64,000 bases of DNA, taken from contig RCTD01000007.1 of NCBI GenBank assembly GCA_014898415.1, forward strand, positions 1,426,001 to 1,490,000, written 5' to 3'. Positions 44,153 to 57,279 of this stretch are shown here, in pieces (position 1 is the first letter of the stretch; each line of letters starts with the position of its first letter). The notes under the pieces were generated by a model that did not search any database, was not told the origin of the DNA, and saw only the letters and a program-made list of their open reading frames with translations. The position numbers and the translations under genes are program-made. The stretch comes from Stromatinia cepivora. Its lineage: Eukaryota; Ascomycota; Leotiomycetes; Helotiales; Sclerotiniaceae.

Positions 44153-46713
44153 GAACGATATATCAATTCCTGATTTGCAGATTTATTTGCAGTGGTGGGA
44201 AAAGATTCTTTTGATATTGTGATGCAAATAATAAATTCTCGGTCACCGGAGTACCAACTTACCGGTTAATATTTCCGACTCCCGATATTTGATGAGAAGC
44301 ATGAAATGTATTCATTCTTAAAGCCCCTTTTCACAGATCTCGGTAGTATTTGGACTATTAATATGATTTCTTTCGACATCATCTAATCACATATATCTTC
44401 ATATTGACCATTTTTGGTGTACCTCGGAACAAATATATGTACCTCTAATACTACCTAACTATCATACACCCCTCCAAAGATTAAGCAAAGCTTAAGCTTC
44501 AAATCTCTTCTTATCCCCCACCTTTGGGTTCCCCTCTTGCCGCGATTCTCGATTCTGCGAACAAGCGGTGAGTAGACGCGACTTTCAGAACCCTCCATCC
44601 TTTTACCAACCACCTAATTTTGATGTGCACCCAAAGCCTCAGTTAATAAAGGACGAAAGACTCGGGCTGCATACATGCGACCCAATCATTTTAAAACCTT
44701 CTATTGGTCATGCTACGAACTCAAGATAGCCTCATTATCTTTTTGGTCCAGATCCTCCGAAGTTTCAAAGCAAAGAACTATCAATATTTACTTCATTACT
44801 TACCTTATCTAGCTACTTTAAGGCCATTGTCTAGATAACTTCCCAAATTCGCAAAGGATTTCAGGAATCTACCCAACCGGATATCATCATCATGACCAAC
44901 AATCCATGCATTTGACCTCTAATTCTCTAACCACGAGATGCAAGTCACATCAAAGCATTCGAGCCACGACACTCCGCTGAGATGTCCAACACTTGGTACA
45001 CTTACCTACCTATAGGCTACAGAATGCTTATTTGAAGAACAGTCATTATGTATGAATCAACCTACTACTAATCAGGAAGATTTGCAAATTACCTTACAGT
45101 CTTTTTCCGGAGTTGGTATAGAGTTGGTGTGTAATCAAACCAAATGTAGTCAAATCATCAAATCATCAAATCATCAAATCATCATCAAATCATGCCCTAC
45201 TCTTTCTTAGGTTTTGAAGGCTATCTTCTCGCCTCTCGCGTATGATCCACATATGCTACTCTGCGTTGGTAGTTTCTGGGTGCGCCGATTGTGTGAGGTG
45301 GTACAAGTTAATCTTTTTCCAGGTAGATGGTAGGTAATCATATATGTAGTAAAAGGGTAAAAGGTGGTAAGGAATAAGTGGTGATAAGTAGTAAGTATGC
45401 TCAAAATGTTCGGTATGCAGTAAAGTCAAGTCTGTGTTAGGTGTACATACAGTTCTATACTGAGGGATTAGGTAGCTACAGACTCCAGAGTAAGTTAGTC
45501 CTCTTAAGCTTCTTTTCATGCCTTTTCTTCATGCACCTTACGATTCTCACCCAAGTTCTTCCCCACTCAAAAGAAAAATTAGAAACACACGCACGACCAC
45601 CACCATCAACCGACACGCCGAACTTGCAGACAAGCTTGCACACCTTTCAATAATAACGACATCTCACTTTTTTTCCCTCCTCCTTCTCCTCCTTCTCCTC
45701 CTCCTCCTCCTCACTCGTCCTTCCCATTGCGCACTTTTTGTTGTCAAATCTCCGTAACGTTTCTTGTCGTCTGAATTCTAAAAGAACTTACCGTTCTTCC
45801 ATGCCAACTACCTACCCGTCTCTTCCTATCCCATCACATCTTACCAAACCATCTTTCCTATCTTCCATCCATTACTCAGTACATACCTTAGCCTCTTCCC
45901 CTCGTACACATCTACTGCCATACCATTCATATCTTACGATTTACGATACCAGCATTGTTAGTCGTGGGGTCTTTTTTGTTTTTGATTTCTTAACACCTCA
46001 ACACACATTTTATTCTAATCTTCATTTTGAATGGTGCAGAAATTTGCGTAGCGTGATCTTTCTATCGTGGAAATCTGCAGTTCCGGAGCCAGCAAGCAAG
46101 CATAGCATAATATAGTATCGTTTCGTCCCTTGTCCTACGATCCAGACTCGCTGCATCAAATCGAAGAGGGGAGCTGAGAGGGGAATACACTTATAAAAGG
46201 TTAGTTTAACTTTAAGATCATTTCAATTGATTCGAGTATCATTTCCAAACTTTACCCCACACCAACTGCACTGCACTGCAAAAGCAAGCCAGCGAGCCAG
46301 CGAGCCAAAGGATACGATATTTGGATAGGTCTCCCCATTCCCCCAAGATCTCGACTTCCGTCTTGTCAGTCAAGCGACCTACCTATTACCTACAAACATA
46401 CATACAGTACGATACCTCACCGTTCGTCCCCATACTCTTACCCACCACATACTATGGGATCATCTTGCCCCCTCCAATCCTCTTTCAATTACTTCCGACC
46501 TCCCTGACTCCAAACATTTATTCTTCTTTCTCTCCTCATATACGCATATCCTCCCTTCTCTTTGAGCCTCAATACCCCCTCACCTAACCATCTCTTTCAC
46601 TTCTCTTCACTATACTAGCTTTCTTTATTTGTCCATTACCCCTCATCCACATCAGATGATACCCCTTCATAATGTTAATCAAGAACGCCAGGAACAACAA
46701 AAACGTCAAGATC
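44153..46713. other. Long divergent intergenic region
   Basis: This region contains the MTG2 promoter and a long pyrimidine-rich leader for the gene at 46714 (about 45600-46700). A CTCCTT/CTC microsatellite lies near 45675-45715. Open frames here are low-complexity and unconvincing. Confidence 0.4.
45150..45196 (+). repeat. Octanucleotide tandem repeat (CAAATCAT)n
   Basis: About four perfect and one interrupted copies of an 8-bp unit, CAAATCAT. Confidence 0.85.
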
Positions 46714-47613
46714 ATGGATCCAGATTGCGCAATATGTTCTCAGCCAGCCATCGCAAAATGCGAGTGCGAAGCCAAGGGCCTTGATCTCGCTGTGAGGCAG
46801 GCTGAACAGAGAATGATGAATAGTGTTTATAATGATATAAGGTACTGTCTCTCTTCCCCCCTTTCACCCTTGTACCCCTCCTGTTCATATACTCTTATAC
46901 TCTTACCCTCCCATCATCTTTTACATGGATCGATCAATCACCTCCATAGCAACAAGCAATTAACCGTCTTCACAAACAGAACCTGGGTCCGCGGCCACGC
47001 CCAAGATTGCATACTGTCATACTTCGGCGTGCTCACAACTCGCCGTAAAGACGAACACGCTGCTCAAATACACCGCATAACCGAACGAGCAGCCTACTAC
47101 TACAACGCGCGGCCGCACCCTTCTGAAGTCGCCCTTGCTGATTCCGAACTCAAACGCGGCATCGATGAAGATTGGCGCGCAAGCGTACAACGTTACCCCG
47201 AAGTCCTCGAGTATTTCTTCAGCCTGGTTGAATTAAGTTTACCGAGCGATGAAGAACCTGGGGTACGTGATCCACCTTTATCGGCGCTAGGAGGCGGAGG
47301 AAGGAAAGTGAGACTGAGTGAGCCTGGACCACAGAGAGGATCTACGCCTGCTGCTTCGGATGGGGGAGAAGAGAGGGAAAGAGATAGAAGGAGGGAGCAG
47401 AGAAGGATTGGAACGCCGGCAAACGACAGAGAAAGACATGCCGATAGACAGAGGAGAGATAGTATGAGGGTTGAAGGGAGGAATAGACCGATGACTGCAC
47501 CGCCACCCCCCGCAGGTCCACATATGCCGCCTGCCCATAATCCACAAAGGAACTCGAGGGGTACTCCACAATATGCTCCTACGCCGGGATATGCTTATGT
47601 TAATCCTTATTGA
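46714..47613 (+). CDS. Conserved fungal Cys-motif protein, disordered tail
   Basis: Two exons, 46714-46841 and 46980-47613, give 253 aa. The start is MDPDCAICSQPAIAKCECEA, which holds a CxxC-x7-CxC group (Cys 5, 8, 16 and 18) that may bind a metal. The first part continues VRQAEQRMMNSVYNDIR and joins TWVRGHAQDCILSYFGVLTT after the intron. A helical region runs up to ASVQRYPEVLEYFFSLVELS, then a disordered Arg/Glu-rich and Pro-rich tail ends TPGYAYVNPY. The architecture matches a conserved, uncharacterised protein of filamentous ascomycetes as I remember it; the function is unknown. The intron (46842-46979) is 138 bp and has no stop in frame, so an unspliced product from an upstream Met (46672) is readable for 313 codons. 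I consider the spliced form correct because IR/TWVRGHA joins smoothly. Confidence 0.85.
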   Translation: MDPDCAICSQPAIAKCECEAKGLDLAVRQAEQRMMNSVYNDIRYCLSSPLSPLYPSCSYTLILLPSHHLLHGSINHLHSNKQLTVFTNRTWVRGHAQDCILSYFGVLTTRRKDEHAAQIHRITERAAYYYNARPHPSEVALADSELKRGIDEDWRASVQRYPEVLEYFFSLVELSLPSDEEPGVRDPPLSALGGGGRKVRLSEPGPQRGSTPAASDGGEERERDRRREQRRIGTPANDRERHADRQRRDSMRVEGRNRPMTAPPPPAGPHMPPAHNPQRNSRGTPQYAPTPGYAYVNPY

Positions 47614-49820
47614 GATTGATGATGAACTTCTTTCTCTTGGGATAAGAGGAGGAATGATATTTGAATTGAAGAATGAATAAATGACTTCAGCTGTGCGTAT
47701 ATTATCGCCACAATGTTTCATGGGTAGGGATTAATGATGCCAGGAGCAGCTGAAGTTATCGAGGCCAAAAAAGTAGGCCTAGCATCCTTGGGTAGCATAG
47801 CCACCTGGATACCTCATGGTTTCGAGCGGATCACCATGGATATAGTTCAAAGTTTATGTCAACGTCTTTTCCATGTGATCTTCGATCGATCACCCCAATT
47901 CTCTCTTTTGTACATACATCTGTCAGCTTGTCGAATATCTCGATTCTTATGATTCATGTATTCGAGCAGTCTAACCAGGTCTCATCTCATCTCATCACGA
48001 ATCTCATACTTCTTACGATCACTACTCTGCGTTACGATATATTTTCACGAACCCCATGACAAAAGATTGGTCTTGCTTTTTGGCTTTTGGCTTTGGTGCA
48101 TATCATCTCTATCTAGCATATTAGCGTCACGGTCACCCATTTATCTATTCATCTATCATCTTTAGCATCTATCAGTTTGCTTTGGAGCCGGAGCTAGGAT
48201 TGGGTGGATCATGTCTTGTCTTTTTTTCCAGTTATGTTACTTGTGTATGGTGGTTGGCATTTGATTTATACCTTGTTCTTCATGGCCCGTAGAATGGGAT
48301 GGAGGGCTTCTCTTTATACCACATGAAATTTTTTGTCAGGTTCTTATGCATGTTCTTGTTTTAGGGGAATCTGATCAGGTTATTCGTATTCATATATGTA
48401 TATATATTAGTATTTCATTCCTTTCCATTTAAAAAAAATAAGCAAAATTCTTAAAATAACTCGCAGATGGAGTATTCAGCACGTATTAAGTATCCAATGC
48501 ATATGATCCATATCGATATCAATGAATTTACTTCAACTTATCGAACTATCTACTATCTACCCTTCATCCACGACCCTCAGTAGTGAAGCTACCTAATCCC
48601 CATTATCTCCCATTATCTCATTATCGCATTGGAACCCGAACCAGAGCTAGAACCACAGCTAGAACTACAGCTAGAACTACAGCTAAAACTAGAACTCGAA
48701 CTTGAGCTGCAGCCTGAACTTGAAACTGCACAGCACCCGCACCCCGCACCCCAAACAACAAACAACAAACACAACTTATAAATCAACACGTCACCATCTC
48801 GTAATCCTCTCGTAATCTTACAATATCATCTTATCTATCAAGCAGTGGCTAGCAAGCAATGAGGAGCAAATACTCGAGTACATAACATCAAATTCGGTTG
48901 GAACCGCATTTCCATTTCCATTTGCATTTCCATTCCCATGTTCATGTTTCATGTTTCATGTCTTATCTCCATTCATAGTATTCATACTATTGGACTTTTC
49001 CTATTACATACTCTTCCTATTACACTCTTCCTATTACAAGTGCATACAAATTTACAACCCCTAGTCAATATAAAGATGAAACATGAAACATGAAACCCTT
49101 AGTAAACATGAAACAAGAAATGCGCACCCTTGGGTTGTAACTGCCTGGTGTTTTCCCATAATCTTTGGTGTATGGTGTATGGTGTATGGATTGGTTTATG
49201 GACAACACAACACAGCACAACATAGCAGAGCAAAGAACCCCGAACCAGGCAATATGCCAACTGTATCATGGTATGATATGGGATGGGATGGGATATAGTC
49301 TAGATGTGTGGGATGTGTAGGATGTGTGAGACATACATATATATACCTAGATATACCTAGGTATGCATGTAATCATTAATGGTAGGTAATGTAAGATTGT
49401 TTGTATATGCTTACTGTATATGATTATTGTAGATTGCTTGTTGTAGAATACTTATTATAAATTATTTAGGTCAAAAAGAAAATAGTATTGAAAATGATAT
49501 TGATATTGGATTAAATAAAATGAAAAATCTCGGGTAAATCTAGGTATGGGAACTGAGAAAGAAAACTGAGATAGAGATTTGAATATGATAATTTGATGAA
49601 TTTGGGTTTGTTTCATATTAACAACAAACATCTATCCATCTATCCATCCATTTATCCTCATCCATTCATCCATTTTTCCGTCCATCCATCCATTAGGTCA
49701 TATTCGTTAGATCAGACCACTGTATGTTTCCCTACTCCCAACTGTCCCTCCATTGCCTCGCCACTTGCTACCACACGCCTCAGAATGCATAGGTACGTGG
49801 ATATGATAGATATAGGTAAT
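47614..49820. other. Intergenic region with simple repeats
   Basis: This is the convergent 3' region between the Cys-motif gene and BFR1. It holds a hexamer-type repeat (48630-48730), a CATGTTTCATGTTTCATG run (48935-48962), GGTGTAT copies near 49170, and CCAT repeats at 49630-49695. No gene is seen. Confidence 0.45.
48630..48730 (+). repeat. Degenerate hexamer repeat (GAACTA/GAGCTA/CAGCTA)
   Basis: About 100 bp of a six-base unit, varying between GAACTA, GAACTC, GAGCTA and CAGCTA. In one frame it reads as alternating Leu-Glu/Gln/Pro residues and runs to a stop, but no start codon or gene context supports translation. Confidence 0.8.
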
Positions 49821-51540
49821 CTAAGATTCCTCCGCATCCTCCTTAGCGGCACCACTCAAATCAGCTGCTGCATCCTTTTCACCCTCTTTGATTAACTCGA
49901 CTTCATTTGCGACGGATCCACCCTCGTCGGCACCAGCGGTAGCCTTAGTTTCTCCATGGCCATGTCCATTGGTTGCTGGGGCTTCCGAGGCTGGTGTTGC
50001 AGTTCCTGACTGCTCTTCAGCGTCAAGTCTCTCGACTTCCTTTTGAGCTTTCTCGATGTTCTATTTTGGTATTAGCTTATTGTAAAAGGTTCTAGAAAAT
50101 ACTTCAAAACTTACGCGCTTGGTTTGAGCAGCTTGGTCCTCCTTCCAGTGAGCCAACTTAGCCTTGACCTTTTCGGTAACAGCTGGGACATCAGCTGGGC
50201 TGAATGGTGGGTCAATTCCCATCTTGGCTAGATCTTCCATAACAGCTGGTGGGCAACTGTATTTCGCTGAAGCTGGGGTAGAAGCAGCTGCGGCACCTCT
50301 CTTGTTGCCCTTCTTTCCCTTCTTGCCTCCAGTTCCCTTCATGAAATCTTCCTCACGGTCTTCCTTCTTCAAGACTCTGGTTCCCTTAAGCCCGGAATCA
50401 TCAACGGTACGTCCAGCTGCAGCCTCAAGTCCAGAAGGAGCTTGTAATGGTGCCTTGGTTGTGGTGAAAGTTGGGTCGAGGTATCGGAGAACAGATTCGG
50501 CATTTCTGATTTCGTCAAGGTAGGCAGGGTCGCTAGCTTCCTCGAGCATCTTTTGGGCACGTTCCTTCTTGCGATCATTTTGTTGCTTCTCATACTCAGC
50601 CTTTTGTCTCTCACGGGCCTTTTGACGCTGGTTGAAATCATAATTGTTAGCGGCTCTGACAGCCTGGTAATGCTCATCCTTGATTTGTCTTAGAGCAAGC
50701 CATTTTTCCTGTTGCTCGGCTTGGAGTCTATCCTTTTCAGCCTTGAGTGCTCCAAAGTTCTTGAAAGCATCATCTTGCTCAGCCTTCAAGATATCCAATT
50801 CACCTTGAAGCTTCGAGTATTTTTCAGATAATGCCTTGCTTTCTGGATCGTCAAGCGAATCTTGGAGATTCTTTCTCTTGGCTTTCAAGGCCTCAATTGA
50901 CTTTTCGGTATCGTCAAATCCAGCAAATCCCTTACGTTGCTTGCGAAGGTTGGAGATTTCGGTGAGTGTCTTGCGCTCATCAACAATTTTCATAGTAGCA
51001 GCATCAACTTGCTTTTGTAATCTGTCGATCTCCCGGTCTAATTCATCCACATTCTTGAATCCAACCTTTCCCTTGGCGACCTTTTGCTCATTAACCTTAG
51101 CCTTAATTTGCTCATCAAGCTTCTTGATTTGGTCAAAGACTTGTAAACGACCGGCTTTTCCAGCACCTTGTTGTTCCTTAATCTCCTTCAGCTGGCTGAT
51201 CAAATCATTTCTTCGTTTCGCAGTCGGGGAATCCTTATTCTTGTTTGGTTGCGCAACATCCAACTTTGCTTTTGCGGCAGCCTGCATGGAATTATATTAG
51301 TAACTGGTAGTTCGGTCAATGCAGCATGCCGATGTGCAGGAAGATATAATATGATGCCATGGAAGTTATTATGTAGATTCTACTCACAGCTTTTTCCTGG
51401 CTTTGCTTGTGATCTTTCTCAGCTTGGGCTAATTTTGCTTTGAAAACAGATTCATCTGGTTTGACTGGTCTCGATTGAACCTCTTTTTTAGCTCCATCAT
51501 CAGCTTTGGTCGCAGAAGGTGGTTTTGCAAGATCTGCCAT
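49821..51540 (-). CDS. BFR1: BFR1, mRNP/nuclear segregation protein
   Basis: Three exons: 51388-51540, 50115-51281 and 49821-50060, with introns of 106 and 54 bp, giving 519 aa. Bfr1 is a coiled-coil, polysome- and ER-associated RNA-binding protein that affects secretion and ploidy in yeast. The start is MADLAKPPSATKADDGAK. Long coiled coils run through most of exon 2: VFDQIKKLDEQIKAKVNEQK, GFKNVDELDREIDRLQKQVD and ISNLRKQRKGFAGFDDTEKS, all typical of the family. These are followed by NYDFNQRQKARERQKAEYEK, EIRNAESVLRYLDPTF and a Lys/Gly-rich patch, KGTGGKKGKKGNKRG. The last exon is an acidic Ala/Glu tail containing NGHGHGETKATAGADE. The divergent neighbour is RPB5. Confidence 0.94.
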
Positions 51541-52400
51541 TTTTTGGGGGGTTGGGATTATGAACAAGCTACTGAAAGCTTTTTCTTATTTCCTTGAGAG
51601 ATCTATTGAACAAAATAAATGTTCAATTAATTCAAGCACCAAAAGAAGAGAAGATATGTCACTTTAGTAAAAGGACACAGTATTGTATTCGTACTTTGAA
51701 ATAAGTATGAATACAAGAAGGAGGTTATTGAGAAATAATTATAGTAGGAAATTATTGTATTATGTTGTGGGATGACAGGTTAACTTTTTTTTTTTAGCTC
51801 CTCTATTGGCTGTATTGGCTGTTTAGATGGGGTACAAGGCATTTATCTAGGTACTTCAGATGAGCATAAAAACAGTTAGAATTATACGGTGACCTTGAAG
51901 CTACAGGCTATGTTGGGGGCTGTCTTGAGGCTGTCTTGAGGCTGGATAGAGGCTAGAAATAGGAAATTGAAGTGGAAGATTGGTGAATTCTAATTAGGTA
52001 ACTCCGTATCATATTCACAAAGTTTATACGGTGACCAATTATGAATCAATCTAGTAAGATATAAGTCCCAATTCAGTCTAGTCTCAGCCACTTCAGCTAT
52101 TCGGATTGTCGGAGTTAACCAGCCTCTACCAAATCTCGATATCATGTGACTTCTCCATACATACGTTCAACTTTGAACTTTTTTCTGAGCCACTAGCGTC
52201 AAAATATTTACAAAGGGCCCTTCTATTTGCATTGCTGCATCTAATTTCTATCAACAGGACAATCATCAATCGCCTTCTCACATACCATTCCTTAATACCT
52301 TTCAGGGACTTTTAGTAGGATAGAATTCTGCTTCAGTGCGCAATCATTTTCGACCTTTCAATCTAGACTTCCTTATACACCTACGACCCAAATCTTCAAA
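51541..52400. promoter_or_regulatory. Divergent BFR1/RPB5 promoter
   Basis: These 860 bp separate two divergently transcribed housekeeping genes. The region contains a T11 run near 51786 and a duplicated GGCTGTCTTGAG near 51918 and 51930. No coding sequence is seen. Confidence 0.45.
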
Positions 52401-53243
52401 ATGGCCGATGATGAGGATCGCGCGCAAAAGCAACGGGATGGTATTGACAGAGAGGCCGCAAAGTTATGGAGATGCTATAGAACTGTACACGAAATGGTCC
52501 AAGATCGCGGTTACCTTCTCGCTGAAGAAGAAGTCAATATGAGCTTCGAAACATTCAAAGCCAAGTTTACCAGCAACGATGGAAGTGTTGAGTATGCGCC
52601 CTCCTCCTTTTCATCTTTGTAACCTCGTTCTACGATACTACATTCTCTAATTCCATTTGGTATTGGATCTTCCTCTTGGGATCATGAACTAACAATGTAT
52701 TTCTTCAGTCGTCGCCAAATGAATTTCTCCGCAACCCCTAGTGAAGCTATGATTGCCAAATACGCAAACGCGCCTACTCCCGAGAACCCAAACCCAACTA
52801 CCTCAGAGATCGGTACCATCTGGGTTGAATTTCTCATGGTAACTGATGTATCGATTGGAATCAAACAAATGCGCACATTCGCCCAGCATCTTTCTCAGCA
52901 TAACTTCTCTGCCGGAATTCTTATCGCTCCTGTTGCGCCATCAGGTCCAGCTCAAAAGATTATCCCAGCCGTCGCATCTGAGACTAGAATTGAAACCTTC
53001 GTCGAGCAAGATTTATTGGTCAATATTACGCATCATGAATTGGTTCCCAAACATGTGCTGTTGAGTAAGGAAGAGAGAGCCAAGTTGTTGTTAAGATATA
53101 GATTGAAGGATACTCAACTTCCACGTATTCAAGCTGCGGATCCAGTCGCGAAATATTTGGGATTGAGAAGAGGGCAAGTGGTTAAGATCATTAGAAAGTC
53201 GGAAACTGCTGGTCGTTATGCCAGTTACAGGTTGTGCGTATAA
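52401..53243 (+). CDS. RPB5: RNA polymerases I, II and III subunit RPABC1
   Basis: Two exons, 52401-52591 and 52709-53243 (117-bp intron), giving 241 aa. This is the common subunit Rpb5 of all three nuclear RNA polymerases, which forms the lower jaw. The N-terminal jaw domain starts AAKLWRCYRTVHEMVQDRGY and includes VNMSFETFKAKF and QMRTFAQHLSQHNFSAGILI. The assembly domain carries the family's strongest signature: ITHHELVPKHVLLSKEERAK, then YRLKDTQLPRIQAADPVAKY and LGLRRGQVVKIIRKSETAGR. It ends YASYRLCV. The start at MADDEDRAQKQ is the first Met. It is slightly longer than the yeast protein because of an insertion near residues 75-95 (PTPENPNPTTSE). Confidence 0.97.
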
Positions 53244-54363
53244 TTGGGTTGAAGGATAGATGATTTGGTGTTAATAACTAGGGAGTTTATTGGGAAAATT
53301 GCATATTTGGGGACGGCGTAACGGGTTGTAGGAAAGACAGAGGAAGAAAATGGTCTACTTTGGCTCGCCAGTAGGCAGTATTTATGAGACTTGAAATTTG
53401 ATATCAAATTTCCTGTTCTGTATATTTCTAATAGTTTCAGAGCTTTCCAATAAGATCTATTTCTACAGATTGGAAGTTTTGTCTTCCCTTTTGACGAACT
53501 CATGCAAAACTTCTTTTTACCCGAGTTCAAGGGCATATCATCAACTATCCAATCTCACTTATCCTTTTGGAAATCCATTGGAGAGATCAAAATTGAATAA
53601 AGCCGAACTTCCCCAGAATTTCAACCATTTAAGTACGGTTTACAGGATCCAACAAGCCCTATATTAGTGTTCACTGTCACTTTCTCTCAATACAGGATGG
53701 GTTAATCAATATATCAACAATCTTCTTGACTTAAAACCGGAGGCTCTGTTCCATGGCTCTACTCTTTCTCATGACAGAAACCTGATTGAAACCAAATTTA
53801 TATGTATATATATATATAGATCACTCTCCTACTTTTTTGTAGTTAAGTAGATCTCATCACGTCACATCATATAGTAGATAAATATCTTAAATTATTATTA
53901 CTCATATAACTCAGTCTCTTTGATATCTTTCTAATTTGCTATCATCCTACTAACTCAAAAATTGTTTTTAATTTTCAGCTACTTGATTTCAATTAACATC
54001 TTCTCCTTATACATATGAAGCAAAATGAAAACTCCAACGAAATTGAATAAAATGAAAAGCTCGAGCACTAGATTTTAATCACAGATCCATTAATACCAAC
54101 ACACATTATCCGAATTATAGACCAATCACTTCATCTTACTTATTTGTGTGAAAAGGAGGAGTAGCATAAATCCGATGAGTCAGGTCAGTACTTATGTGAT
54201 TGGTTTATCCTAGTGGTGTTACCATTAGTGTCCTCGGATTATCTTTGTTCCATAAGCAGCTCTCACATTTAATTTTTATCATTGCGACAGACAGACACAG
54301 CTTGCTTTTGCGCAAACCAATTTTTTTCACAATCCGTTCAATATACAACCCAATTAATTGAAA
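53244..54363. other. Intergenic region
   Basis: This is the RPB5 3' flank and TRM4 promoter. It is AT-rich, with a TATATATATATATA tract near 53805. No gene is seen. Confidence 0.4.
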
Positions 54364-57279
54364 ATGGGTCAACGTGGAAAGGTAAGCTTTTCATTTCTTC
54401 CTTCCAATTGAATAATCAAAAATATCTAACAATTAACAGGGAGGTCGTGGCGGCAGAGGACGAGGACGAGGTGGCAGAAGCGGGGGAAGATCGAGGGATC
54501 ATGGAGTTGACAATCGATGTAGCTTTGAGAGTGTTCCAAAATCCAATGAAAAATTCGAGAGATATTATAATGGACTTTTGAATTTGGAGGAGGGAGAGAA
54601 GGAGGAGTTTTGGGGAGCGTTGAAGAGAGAATTACCGAATAGTTTTCGATTTGCGGGATCGAAAGGGTATGTCACTCAATTGTCTATGTTATGATCTCAT
54701 ACGATTCGCATTTCTGTCTTTTTCTTTCTAACAATTATAGTCATGCACTGGCAGTACAAAAGCAGTTAAAAGAACGATACATTCCTGAAATTTCGGCCAT
54801 TAAGCAATTCGATGGTAGACCGGTTGAACCTCCAACGCCAGTTCCATGGTATCCAGATGAACTTGCGTGGTCGATGAAGACTTCAAAAACTGTTATTCGA
54901 AAATCTCCTCCCTTTGCTAAATTCCAAAAATTCTTGGTTTCGGAAACGAGTGTAGGAAATATTAGCAGGCAAGAAATTGTCAGTATGATTCCACCTTTGG
55001 TTATGGATCTGAGACCTGGAATGACAGTATTGGATATGTGTGCTGCGCCGGGAAGTAAGGCGGCTCAATTGTTAGAAATGGTGCATCATGGGGAGGAAAC
55101 TAGAGTTCAGGCAGTTTTGAAAGGAGACGTTAGCGCAAACGCAGAATTAGAGCTCGATCCAAGTGATGATGGAAGAGCTACAGGTTTATTGATCGCCAAT
55201 GACGCCGACTACAAAAGAAGTCATATGTTGATTCATCAACTTAAACGACTTTCATCTCCCAATCTCATCGTTACCAATCATGATGCTACTATGTATCCAT
55301 CAATCAAACTTCCACCTACACCAGAAAATCCGGCAACCAATCGATACCTCAAATTTGATCGAATTTTGGCTGATGTACCTTGTTCTGGAGATGGTACAAC
55401 TAGAAAGAATGTTAATTTGTGGAAGGATTGGAATCCAGGCAATGCACTTGGACTTTATGTCACTCAAGTTCGAATTTTGGTCAGAGCTCTTCAGATGCTC
55501 AAGGTGGGTGGACGTGTTGTCTACTCTACTTGCAGTATGAATCCTATCGAGAACGAAGCAGTTGTTGCTTCTGCTATTGAAAGGTGTGGTGGCCCTGAGA
55601 AAGTTAAATTGATATCTAGCGATGACCAATTACCTTTACTCAAGAGAAGACCAGGTTTAAAGACTTGGACTGTCATGGATAAGAAAGGTCGCGTTTGGAA
55701 TTCTTGGGCTGAATTACAAAATTACATTGCAGAGAATGGACAGGATGACTGGACTGGTAGATTGGTTGAGGGAATGTTTCCACCAACCGATGAAGCTATG
55801 TCAAGTGTTCCTTTGGATCAATGCATGCGTGTTTATGCCCATTTGCAAGATACTGGTGGTTTCTTCATCACAATTTTGGAGAAACAATCAGAATTCAAAG
55901 CAAAGCCGGAATCGGAAAATAAGAAGATCGCACCAAAACCTCCCATCACAGCGATTGTTGATGAGATCGAATCTGCTCCCACTCCAAAGGATGGCGAAAG
56001 TGTCGTACCGAAAATTGAGGCAGCTGATGAACTTACTCATCCTACCTCATCCACTCTCGAAGAAGTCACACCTGTAGCTCGTCAAAATCAAGAGCAGTAT
56101 GGATCTGATGCAACCCATACCGTGGGTTCTAAGCGTCCTGCCTCGGAAATCGAAGACCCTGAAATTGACGGCGCTACTGAGAACAAAAAAATAAAGACAG
56201 AAGGTCGCACAGAACATTATCCACCACCACCAGGTGCGGAATCAGATCCCACAACTCGCCCAGGTGATCAACGATCCGATTCAAAACCACCAAAAATTTC
56301 CAACAAATATGGCCAAAATCAAGCATATGAAGAGGCATTCAAATATATTCCGGGTGATCACCCTCAGGTTCAAGAAATTGAATCATTTTACAAACTGAGT
56401 GAAAGATTTCCAAGAGATAGATTCTTGGTAAGAAATGCCACTGGTGAACCCGCTAAAACAATTTACTACACAACTGCATTGATTAGAGATATCTTAACGG
56501 AGAATGATGGCAAGGGAATTAAATTCATTCATGCTGGTGTGAAGATATTCATGAAGCAAGATGTACAGGGTGAGGGGGTTTGCAGATGGCGTATTCAATC
56601 GGAAGGTATGCCAATTCTTCAAGGTTATGTTGGAGAGGGAAGAGTCGTCAATTTGTCCAAGAAGGAAACACTTCGTACTCTTTTAATCGAGATGTTCCCT
56701 AAAGTATCAGGCGACTCATGGAAAGAACTCGGAGAGATCGGAGAAAGAGTCAGAGATATCGGAATGGGATGTTGTGTTTTGAGAATTGAACCTGGTGAAG
56801 GTGAAGATGCTTTTACCGAGAAAATGGTCCTTCCTTTGTGGAGAAGTCTTCATTCACTTAACTTGATGTTGGCAAAGGAGGATAGAAGTGCAATGTTATT
56901 GAGAATTTTCAATGATACCACTCCATTAGTTAATAATTCTATCGGGGCCCAAAGGGAGGCGGAACTTAAGAAGGAAGGAGAAATCAAGACAGAGGTTGCT
57001 CCTGGATTCAAAGTTGAGAATGAAAAGATCAAAGTTGATGTTGATGGTGGATTAGAAGGTGCTGGTGCGAGTGGTGTAAAGAGAAGAGATCAAAGAGATG
57101 GCGATGTGCAAATTCGAGAGGGACCTTACGATTCTTTGGTTGCGGGTGTAGAGCAAGTGGCCAATAGAGGAATGGATGTCAAAGCGGTGAAGATTGAAAA
57201 GGGTGAGGAAACTGGTGGATCAGAAGAACAACTTGATGGTATGGGTGGGATTGAGGGACAGCAAGGTGGTGTTGCTTAG
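54364..57279 (+). CDS. TRM4: tRNA (cytosine-5)-methyltransferase, NSUN2/Trm4 family
   Basis: Three exons: 54364-54381, 54440-54666 and 54741-57279, with introns of 58 and 74 bp, giving 927 aa. Yeast Trm4/Ncl1 uses S-adenosylmethionine to methylate cytosine C5 at several tRNA positions in the nucleus. The first exon has only six codons (MGQRGK) and leads into an RGG-rich stretch, GGRGGRGRGRGGRSGGRSR. The next block is YYNGLLNLEEGEKEEFWGAL. Motif I, VLDMCAAPGSKAAQLLEM, lies near 178-195. Motif IV is DVPCSGDGTTRKN with Cys at about 296, and motif VI is YSTCSMNPIENEAVV with the catalytic Cys at about 346. The C-terminal half contains a disordered acidic linker, then a conserved region (KFIHAGVKIFMKQDVQGEGV) and another long Lys/Glu/Gly tail. 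The yeast name NCL1 is a synonym. The call is firm. Confidence 0.96.

Noticed and set aside
45738..46115. 125-aa plus-strand frame
   Set aside because: Low-complexity Ser/Thr/Pro/Leu text in a pyrimidine-rich leader region, with no domain and no splice support.
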